From assembly GCA_003552925.1 (NCBI GenBank), contig PUOX01000008.1, positions 1 through 64,000 of the forward strand: 64,000 nt of DNA, read 5' to 3'. Shown piece after piece: positions 58,285-64,000 of the stretch. The translations under genes were made by a program, and so were the position numbers. Source of the stretch: Mollicutes bacterium (GTDB lineage Bacteria > Bacillota_I > Bacilli_A > Izemoplasmatales > Izemoplasmataceae). Every line of letters begins with the position of its first letter. Position 1 is the first letter of the stretch. The notes under the pieces are model-generated. The model did no database searches. It saw only the letters and a program-made list of their open reading frames with translations, and was not told where the DNA came from.

Positions 58285-59580
58285 ATGAGCAAACAACTTG
58301 TCTTAGACGTACATGAACGACCCAAAACGATTGGTTCTTGGCTCTTTATGAGCTTGCAGCACGTGTTCGCCATGTTTGGCGCCACTGTGCTCGTTCCTAT
58401 TTTGACCGGTCTTCCCGTCAGCGCGACGCTTGTCGCTTGCGGTGTGGGAACGCTGATTTACATCGTGATGACGAAGGGGAAATCGCCGGTTTTCCTAGGC
58501 AGCAGCTTCGCGTTCATTCTCGCAATCCAAAACGCCACCGTCACGTTGCCGGATGGGACCAAGGATTTCAGTGCGGCGTATTTCGGCCTGTTCGCGGTCG
58601 GATTGGTCTACATTGCCGTGGGCTTTATCATCAAATACGTCGGAAAAGACTGGCTGAAAAACCTTCTTCCTCCGGTCGTTGTCGGACCAATGATCATGAT
58701 CATCGGATTGGTTTTGGCCCCAAACGCCATTGAAAACGCGGGCCTTATGGGCGGCGACGATTTGGTCGCGCCCATCATCGCGTTGATCACCTTTTCAACA
58801 GTCATCATCGTAAGCATCTACGCCAAAGGACTTTTGAAAATCGTTCCCTTTTTGGTGGCCATCCTTGTCGGCTATGTGGCCTCAATCGGGTTCAACGTTG
58901 TCGACCTTGGCGAAGTGTTCGCCGGCACCTCGATGTTTACGGTCCCCGATTTCCGTTTTGTCGGCACCTATCCTGCGAATTTTTCCGCTGTGCTGGTCTT
59001 CGTGCCCATTGCGTTCGTCACCATCGCCGAACACATCGGCAACCATACGGTGCTCGGCGAGGTCATCGACCGTGATTTGATTGAGGACCCTGGCATCGAC
59101 AACACTTTGCTCGGCGACGGCATCGCAACCTTTGTGAGCGCGGGCCTGGGCGGCCCCGCCAACACCACATATGGTGAAAACACAGGCGTTGTGGCCATGA
59201 CTAGAGTCGCAAGCGTCTGGGTCACCGGCCTTGCGGCCTTCATCGCCATCGGACTTGGATTTTTAGGCTACATTCAAGCGTTCATCCTAAGCATCCCCGA
59301 CCCCGTCTTGGGCGGCATCGCCATCATTCTTTACGGTTTGATCGCCGGAAACGGCGTGAAAGTGTTGATTGAAGAACGCGTCAATCTATCCGACATGAAA
59401 AACCTAGTCATTGTCGGCGCGATGCTGGTCATCGGGCTAGGCAACGCCGAAATCAGCTTTACCGAAGAAATCTCCGTTAGCGGCATGGCCTTGGCCGCCG
59501 TTGTCGGAGTGTTGTTGAACGTCATATTAAGACCCGAAAAACATCCGCCGGTCAAAACGTATATGGAAGAACGGATGTAA
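58285..59580 (+). CDS. uraA: Uracil permease (UraA/NCS2 family)
   Basis: A 431-residue NCS2 transporter with about 14 membrane segments. The substrate-site Glu regions are conserved: FVTIAEHIGNHTVLG and GGPANTTYGENTGVVAMTRVAS, the latter typical of uracil permeases. It imports uracil with a proton. ATG 58285 follows AAAGGAGG. Within this window it complements PsuG, which releases uracil, and the nucleoside transporter. Xanthine transport is less likely from the motif form. Confidence 0.94.
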   Translation: MSKQLVLDVHERPKTIGSWLFMSLQHVFAMFGATVLVPILTGLPVSATLVACGVGTLIYIVMTKGKSPVFLGSSFAFILAIQNATVTLPDGTKDFSAAYFGLFAVGLVYIAVGFIIKYVGKDWLKNLLPPVVVGPMIMIIGLVLAPNAIENAGLMGGDDLVAPIIALITFSTVIIVSIYAKGLLKIVPFLVAILVGYVASIGFNVVDLGEVFAGTSMFTVPDFRFVGTYPANFSAVLVFVPIAFVTIAEHIGNHTVLGEVIDRDLIEDPGIDNTLLGDGIATFVSAGLGGPANTTYGENTGVVAMTRVASVWVTGLAAFIAIGLGFLGYIQAFILSIPDPVLGGIAIILYGLIAGNGVKVLIEERVNLSDMKNLVIVGAMLVIGLGNAEISFTEEISVSGMALAAVVGVLLNVILRPEKHPPVKTYMEERM

Positions 59581-59589
59581 ACGACACAC

Positions 59590-59642
59590 AAAAAACCGCA
59601 CTTTGCCTTGGACTTCTTCCAAGGTTGAGATGCGGTTTTTTT
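59590..59642. terminator. Bidirectional terminator after uraA
   Basis: AAAAAACCGCA pairs with TGCGGTTTTTTT; an inner stem CCTTGG-ACTTCTT-CCAAGG lies between. It can serve uraA and the converging 59-residue membrane protein gene. Confidence 0.85.
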
Positions 59643-59667
59643 GGCTTAACGAGAAATATTTTCTCAA

Positions 59668-59847
59668 TCAATCTTCTTTTTGTATTTCGGCGATGAGCAT
59701 GAACAAAACGACAAGCCAGACAATAAAGGCAAACATCGCAATCAACACGCCCTCATTGTCGTATATGTGGATTGAAAACAGTGTTCCGGCAATCATGAGA
59801 ATGGGAAGGGCGATCATCATCGACCCAAGCGCAACCGTGCGTCTCAT
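59668..59847 (-). CDS. 59-residue two-pass membrane protein
   Basis: A short frame MRRTVALGSMMIALPILMIA... ending AEIQKED, 59 residues, with a strong AAGGAGG ribosome site seven bases before ATG 59847. Two hydrophobic segments (about residues 4-26 and 33-53) are joined by a short polar loop (HIYDNEGV), with a basic N-terminus and acidic C-terminus. No family was recognised. It lies downstream of the nup operon terminator, so it is probably separately expressed. It could be a small regulatory subunit. Confidence 0.75.
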   Translation of the reverse strand: MRRTVALGSMMIALPILMIAGTLFSIHIYDNEGVLIAMFAFIVWLVVLFMLIAEIQKED

Positions 59848-59874
59848 CTTTGAACCTCCTTAGTGGGTTGAAAA

Positions 59875-59901
59875 TGGGAACGCCTGAAAAGCGTTCCCAT
59901 C
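59875..59901 (-). terminator. Terminator of the nup operon
   Basis: Minus strand TGGGAACGC-TTTTCAG-GCGTTCCCA followed by TTTTC. Confidence 0.85.
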
Positions 59902-59904
59902 GTT

Positions 59905-60876
59905 TTATCGTTTTCCGGTGTCGTATGGCTCGCCGAGCGCTTCGGGCGCTTTCGAGGTTTTCGATGTGAAGGCGAGCACAAGAATGGTCAGTATGTAGGG
60001 CAACATGCGGAAGATTTCGGTGGGAATGTCGATGGCTTGAATGCCCATGATGGAATCCGATCTCGAAGCCACCACGCGCATCAACGCAAACAGTATCGAG
60101 ATGACGAAGATGCGCTGCGGACGCCACTGACCGGAAATGAGAAGCGCGAGCGCTAAGAAACCAAAGCCGCGCACATCGCTTTCAAAGCGGTTTTGGAAGG
60201 CGACCACGAAGAACACGCCGCCAAGACCGGCCAACAATCCGGAGATGAGCACGCCGGCGTAGCGCATGCGGCCGACGTCCACCCCGAGCGAATCCGCGGC
60301 GTGGGGGTTCTCCCCACAGCTGCGCAACCGCAGCCCGAAGCGGGTTTTATACAGGATGATGATGACGGCGATTAAAATTATAATGCCGATATAGGTGGAC
60401 AAAAATGCACTGCTAAAGAGCAAATCGCCCAATATTGGGATTTCCGAGAGAACGGCAACATCGAAACGGTAGCTACTATCGACGTTGATGCGCCGGTATC
60501 CAAACACGGTGCGCGCGACAAACACGCCTACCGAAGCGGCGAACAGATTCAATGCGGTCGCGCTGATGATTTGGTTCGATTTCATCCGAATCGAAGCGAA
60601 CGCGTGGAAAAAACTAAAAAGCATACCCGACACTGCGCCGGCAATCATGGCGATGAACACGGAGATTTGAATGTGCAAGCCTGTGTTGTTCAAAAGATAA
60701 TGCAGCACTATCGCGCCGATGAATCCGCCCATGACCATGATGCCTTCTAACGCAATGTTGATGGTACCGCTACGCTCGCTGAAGAGGCCGCCCAAGGCCA
60801 CAATCATCAACGCAATCATAACGGGAATGACATACGATATGACAGAAACAATTTCGTTGAAAACATCGACAATCAT
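59905..60876 (-). CDS. nupQ: Nucleoside ABC transporter permease NupQ-type
   Basis: A 323-residue branched-chain-type permease with about nine hydrophobic segments. FSERSGTINIALEGIMVMGGFIGA near residue 30 and GENPHAADSLGVDVGRMRYAGVLISGLLAGLGG in the middle match YufQ/NupQ. With NupP it forms the membrane channel for nucleosides. It overlaps nupP by four bases (ATGA). Confidence 0.93.
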   Translation of the reverse strand: MIVDVFNEIVSVISYVIPVMIALMIVALGGLFSERSGTINIALEGIMVMGGFIGAIVLHYLLNNTGLHIQISVFIAMIAGAVSGMLFSFFHAFASIRMKSNQIISATALNLFAASVGVFVARTVFGYRRINVDSSYRFDVAVLSEIPILGDLLFSSAFLSTYIGIIILIAVIIILYKTRFGLRLRSCGENPHAADSLGVDVGRMRYAGVLISGLLAGLGGVFFVVAFQNRFESDVRGFGFLALALLISGQWRPQRIFVISILFALMRVVASRSDSIMGIQAIDIPTEIFRMLPYILTILVLAFTSKTSKAPEALGEPYDTGKR

Positions 60877-62183
60877 CCGACATCACCTTCCGATTCCTTC
60901 AGTTGAATCTCTTTTTTCGTGCGCCTGTTGATGTATTTGGCGATCATTTGTTGTGTGAAGAGGCTCAAGGCGCTGAAATAGATAATGACCGCAATGATGA
61001 CGTTGACAATTTCTTCTCTATAAAGGCTTTGGGCAAAATATCCGCCGCGGTTGATCGCGCCGTAAAAGAGTCCCGCAATCAACACGCCTACAGGCGCCGA
61101 CAAGCCTAGTAGCGCGATGGCGATGCCGGTGAAGCCTTGTTCGACGGGAACGTCCAAAATGCGGATGTACGTACCCGGCACAAGATACATCATCGCACCC
61201 GCCAAGCCGGCGATGCTTCCGGCGATGGTCATCGACAAGGTGATGTTGCGTTTTTCTTTCATGCCCGCATAGCGTGCGGCGTCACGATTCAAACCGACGC
61301 TTTTGAGCTCGTATCCGAACACGGTGCGGTTAAGCAAGATATGAAACAAGAATACGGCCGCAAGCGTGATGAAAATGCCGATGTTGATGCTTGAACGGGG
61401 GAAGATATTTTCCAAAAACAACGTCGGAATATGGGCGCTGCTTTCAGGGCCCAATGCTCGGTTCAGCGTCGGGTTGAAAATGAACGAACGCACCGCAAGA
61501 TTCACAAGGTAGATCGACACATAGTTGAGCATGATGGAAACGACGACTTCGTGGACGTTTCGAAAAGCTTTGAGGAGGCCCGGTATGGCGCCCCAAGCGG
61601 CGCCGGCCAACATGGCGCCAAGCGAAGCGACCACCCAGTGAAAAGGGCCTAAAAAATCCCATTGGACACCGATGTATACGGCAACGAAGGCGCCTACGTA
61701 CAATTGTCCGGAAGCGCCGATGTTGAAAAGGCCCGTGCGGAACGCGAACGCAACACTAAGCCCCGTCAAAATGATGGGAACGGCGTAGAAAATGGTATCG
61801 CCCACGCTGCGCATGCCTTGCTGGAAGGGACCCAATATGATGGTCAGAAATCCCGAGCCGGCACTCGAAGGATCGACCACAAGCATGACGATGAATCCGA
61901 ACAACAAACCAAACACGACCGCAAGCAAGCTGGAAGCCACTTTGATCGTTTCGGGTTTCTCGCCGCTCCAATGCAGCACTTTGAGCCAAGCTTTGTCCAA
62001 GCGCTTGCCGAACCTCGTCGCGCCAATTTTTCTTTTCAACGCGACAAGTGCGCCAAAAAGCAGCGCAAGGGGATAAAGCAACCATCCGGCCAGTTTGCGC
62101 CAAGGAATGTTCGCAAAGAGGGTGTGCGTTTTACGGCCGAACACCTTGAAAGGATGTATGATTTTTTCCCAGATGCGTTTCAT
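60873..62183 (-). CDS. nupP: Nucleoside ABC transporter permease NupP-type
   Basis: A 436-residue permease, longer than NupQ because of an ~80-residue N-terminal extension with an amphipathic or membrane segment. TGLFNIGASGQLYVGAFVAVYIG and LNRDAARYAGMKEKRNITLSMTIAGSIAGLAGAMMY match YufP/NupP. It pairs with NupQ; both ends overlap neighbouring genes by four bases (nupO-nupP-nupQ), so the three are co-translated. Confidence 0.93.
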   Translation of the reverse strand: MKRIWEKIIHPFKVFGRKTHTLFANIPWRKLAGWLLYPLALLFGALVALKRKIGATRFGKRLDKAWLKVLHWSGEKPETIKVASSLLAVVFGLLFGFIVMLVVDPSSAGSGFLTIILGPFQQGMRSVGDTIFYAVPIILTGLSVAFAFRTGLFNIGASGQLYVGAFVAVYIGVQWDFLGPFHWVVASLGAMLAGAAWGAIPGLLKAFRNVHEVVVSIMLNYVSIYLVNLAVRSFIFNPTLNRALGPESSAHIPTLFLENIFPRSSINIGIFITLAAVFLFHILLNRTVFGYELKSVGLNRDAARYAGMKEKRNITLSMTIAGSIAGLAGAMMYLVPGTYIRILDVPVEQGFTGIAIALLGLSAPVGVLIAGLFYGAINRGGYFAQSLYREEIVNVIIAVIIYFSALSLFTQQMIAKYINRRTKKEIQLKESEGDVG

Positions 62184-63706
62184 GCGTCCTCACTCCGTTT
62201 CGATCCAGACATATAAAGACCAAGTTCGCTTTCCGTGGTTTCTTGTGGATCGAACACGCCGGCGTTTTGGCCTTCGTACATGACCAAAATGCGGTCGGAA
62301 AGCATGAACACTTCGTTCAAATCGTACGATACAATCAACACGGCCTTGCCGGCATCCCTAGCGGCGATGATTTGTTTATGGATGCTTTCAATCGCGCCGA
62401 CATCGAGGCCGCGTGTAGGTTGTACGGCAATCAAAAGGCTGTTGCCCCGGTCGATTTCACGCCCGAGGATGGCCTTTTGCTGGTTGCCGCCGCTCATCGA
62501 CCGCGCCAAGGTGGCGGCGCCGCTGCTGGTACGGATGTCGTAAGTGTCGATGAGTCGGTTTGTATGTTCTAAGATATTGTGTTCTTGAAGGAACCCTTTT
62601 TGTTGAAAAGGGGACTGGAAATAGTTTTGCAACACCATGTTGTAACTGAGCGGGAAATCCAAAACCAATCCGTGACGCTGGCGGTCTTCAGGCACATGCG
62701 AAACACCGCGGAGACTGCGTTCACGGATGTCAAGGTCGGTGACGTCTTCGCCGTTCACCCAAATTTTGCCGGCGCTGACAGGGTTCAGACCGGTAAGGCC
62801 GTAAACGAGTTCTGTCTGACCGTTTCCTTCAATGCCGGCGACGCAAAGAATCTCGCCTCCGCGAACGTTGAAGTTCATGTTCTTCACGACGTTCTTTTTG
62901 CGGATGGGACTGTATACGCTTAGGTCTTCCACCTGCAAAACTTCGTCTTTCGGTTTAGAGGGCTCTTTGTCAATGTCGAAAACAACGTCGCGGCCCACCA
63001 TCATTTTGGCAAGGTCGTTGTTGGTGGTTGTAGAGACTTCCACCGTATCGACGCGCTTCCCGTCGCGAAGTACGGTCACACGGTCCGCAACTCGACGTAT
63101 TTCTTCAAGCTTATGCGTGATGAACACGATGGATTTCCCTTCATTGGCCAAATTTTGGAGAATGTCCATCAGTTCATCAATCTCTTGCGGCGTCAAGGCG
63201 GCCGTCGGTTCGTCGAAGATGAGAATGTTGGCGTCGCGGTACAAAATTTTGAGAATTTCAACACGTTGTTGATGGCCGACCGATATATCCTGCACACGGG
63301 CGTGGGGGTCCACGTTCAAATTGTATTGCTTCGAAAGGTTTTCAATGCGCTTGATTGCCGCATCATAACGCATAAAGCCCCGTTTGGTATCTTCTTCGCC
63401 TAATACGATGTTTTCGGCGACGGTGAAACGGTTGACCAGCTTGAAGTGCTGATGCACCATGCCGATGCCAAGGTCGTTGGCGTCGTTCGGGTTGCGGATT
63501 TGAACCTTTTGACCGTTGACCCGGATTTCGCCTCCGTCCGCCTGATAAAGACCGAACAGGACACTCATCAAGGTGGTCTTGCCGGCGCCGTTTTCTCCAA
63601 GAAGCGCATGAATTTCGCCTTTTCGTACCTTGAGAGTGATGTCGTCGTTGGCTTTGATGCCGGGAAACTCTTTGGTAATGTTCAACATTTCTATGGCATG
63701 TTCCAT
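62180..63706 (-). CDS. nupO: Nucleoside ABC transporter ATPase NupO-type
   Basis: A 508-residue protein with two fused ABC domains. Domain 1: Walker A LGENGAGKTT, signature SVGHQQR, Walker B ILIFDEPTAALTP. Domain 2: a weakened Walker A (AGIEGNGQTE) and signature MSGGNQQKAILGRE, as usual in this family. It drives nucleoside uptake with NupP/NupQ and the upstream BMP lipoprotein. GGTGA precedes the ATG at 63706. Confidence 0.95.
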   Translation of the reverse strand: MEHAIEMLNITKEFPGIKANDDITLKVRKGEIHALLGENGAGKTTLMSVLFGLYQADGGEIRVNGQKVQIRNPNDANDLGIGMVHQHFKLVNRFTVAENIVLGEEDTKRGFMRYDAAIKRIENLSKQYNLNVDPHARVQDISVGHQQRVEILKILYRDANILIFDEPTAALTPQEIDELMDILQNLANEGKSIVFITHKLEEIRRVADRVTVLRDGKRVDTVEVSTTTNNDLAKMMVGRDVVFDIDKEPSKPKDEVLQVEDLSVYSPIRKKNVVKNMNFNVRGGEILCVAGIEGNGQTELVYGLTGLNPVSAGKIWVNGEDVTDLDIRERSLRGVSHVPEDRQRHGLVLDFPLSYNMVLQNYFQSPFQQKGFLQEHNILEHTNRLIDTYDIRTSSGAATLARSMSGGNQQKAILGREIDRGNSLLIAVQPTRGLDVGAIESIHKQIIAARDAGKAVLIVSYDLNEVFMLSDRILVMYEGQNAGVFDPQETTESELGLYMSGSKRSEDA

Positions 63707-63725
63707 GGGATCACCTCATTTTCGT

Positions 63726-63766
63726 AAAAACGGGAGGGAAAGGGATATGTCCCTTCCCCTCCCCGG
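63726..63766 (-). terminator. Strong hairpin between the BMP lipoprotein gene and nupO
   Basis: Minus strand GGGAGGGGAAGGGA-CATA-TCCCTTTCCCTCCC followed by GTTTTTAC. It probably stops part of the transcripts so that the binding protein is made in excess over the membrane parts. Confidence 0.8.
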
Positions 63767-63794
63767 TATGTTTCCATTGGAGCACGAATGTCTC

Positions 63795-64000
63795 TTACGG
63801 TTCTACGGTTTCTGCTTCGATGTCGATTTCGTCAACACCGATATCGCTCAAGAAATCCGTCAAGTCGTCATAGTTGCTTGGCACTTCGATGGTGCTGTCG
63901 GCAAGTTCGTCAAAGATGGCTTCGTATTGCTCAATGGTGAACTCTTCGAATCTCCAAGCCTCATCGTCCGTCGGCAAGGCAACGCCATCTTCGGTAGCGC
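63795..64000 (-). CDS. BMP-family nucleoside-binding lipoprotein, C-terminal end only
   Basis: The last 68 codons of a minus-strand gene entering from the right edge (ALPTDDEAWRFEEFTIEQYEAIFDEL... ending AETVEP). Position directly before nupOPQ and the acidic, helix-rich tail fit a BmpA/NupN-type substrate-binding lipoprotein that captures nucleosides. The start, signal peptide and binding site are outside the window, so the assignment rests mainly on context. Confidence 0.7.
   Translation of the reverse strand, partial: ATEDGVALPTDDEAWRFEEFTIEQYEAIFDELADSTIEVPSNYDDLTDFLSDIGVDEIDIEAETVEP

Overview
The window reads as chromosome of an anaerobic, fermentative member of the Bacillota. Gene starts carry AGGAGG-type ribosome sites, promoters are sigma-A-like (TTGACA / TATAAT), many surface proteins are lipoproteins, and TGA is used as an ordinary stop, so the code is not the Mycoplasma one. 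An acidic lipoprotein-rich surface, an NADH-linked [FeFe] hydrogenase, osmolyte uptake and many nucleic-acid-salvage genes resemble wall-less or near-wall-less relatives such as Izemoplasmatales or Haloplasma. That placement is inference; no rRNA is present. About 50 of 60 genes lie on the minus strand. I saw no insertion sequence, prophage, CRISPR array or origin.

Layout. 1-4.0 kb: one giant minus-strand gene, cut by the left edge, encoding a CvpA-like membrane domain followed by divergent ~100-residue acidic repeats. 4.1-6.5 kb: pseudouridine breakdown operon (psuK-psuG-NUDIX). 6.5-12 kb: MATE exporter, iron alcohol dehydrogenase, pyrG with a CTP-type attenuator, small membrane protein, hpt. 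12-23 kb: acidic lipoprotein with a probable non-ATG start, MscS channel, membrane GDPD, PHP-domain lipoprotein, tRNA-Pro, SagB-type nitroreductase, tRNA-Ala, nuclease lipoprotein, cyclophilin lipoprotein, PAP2 phosphatase, cysteine desulfidase preceded by an unclassified structured RNA. 23-31 kb: TMEM164-like protein, tldD-tldE, pdxS-nadC-nadA-nadB, tRNA-Leu. 31-38 kb: amidohydrolase, EamA transporter, rtcB, hydCBA. 38-43.7 kb: DJ-1 protein, two lipoproteins (one with degenerate barnase-like domains), an EF-G paralogue, a P-loop kinase. 43.7-52.6 kb: opuA glycine-betaine transporter, ThiF-like/MoaD-like pair, DUF308-SAP membrane protein, rocD, patB, OB-fold lipoprotein. 52.7-64 kb: gamma-glutamyltransferase, GNAT, arsC, yjbQ, rbsK-nucleoside hydrolase, uraA, a 59-residue membrane protein, and a nupOPQ-type nucleoside ABC transporter whose binding lipoprotein runs off the right edge.

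How the genes fit together. A recurring theme is scavenging of nucleic acids: a surface thermonuclease, BMP/Nup nucleoside uptake, uracil permease, nucleoside hydrolase plus ribokinase, PsuK/PsuG, Hpt and PyrG. Electron balance is served by HydABC and alcohol dehydrogenase. NAD is made from aspartate by NadB/NadA/NadC, with PLP synthase subunit PdxS in the same operon. OpuA and MscS give osmotic control, which fits the acidic exported proteins. The items most worth follow-up are the giant CvpA-repeat protein, the structured RNA before cyuA, the barnase-like lipoprotein, the palindromes in the opuA promoter, and the coupled ubiquitin-like/E1-like pair.
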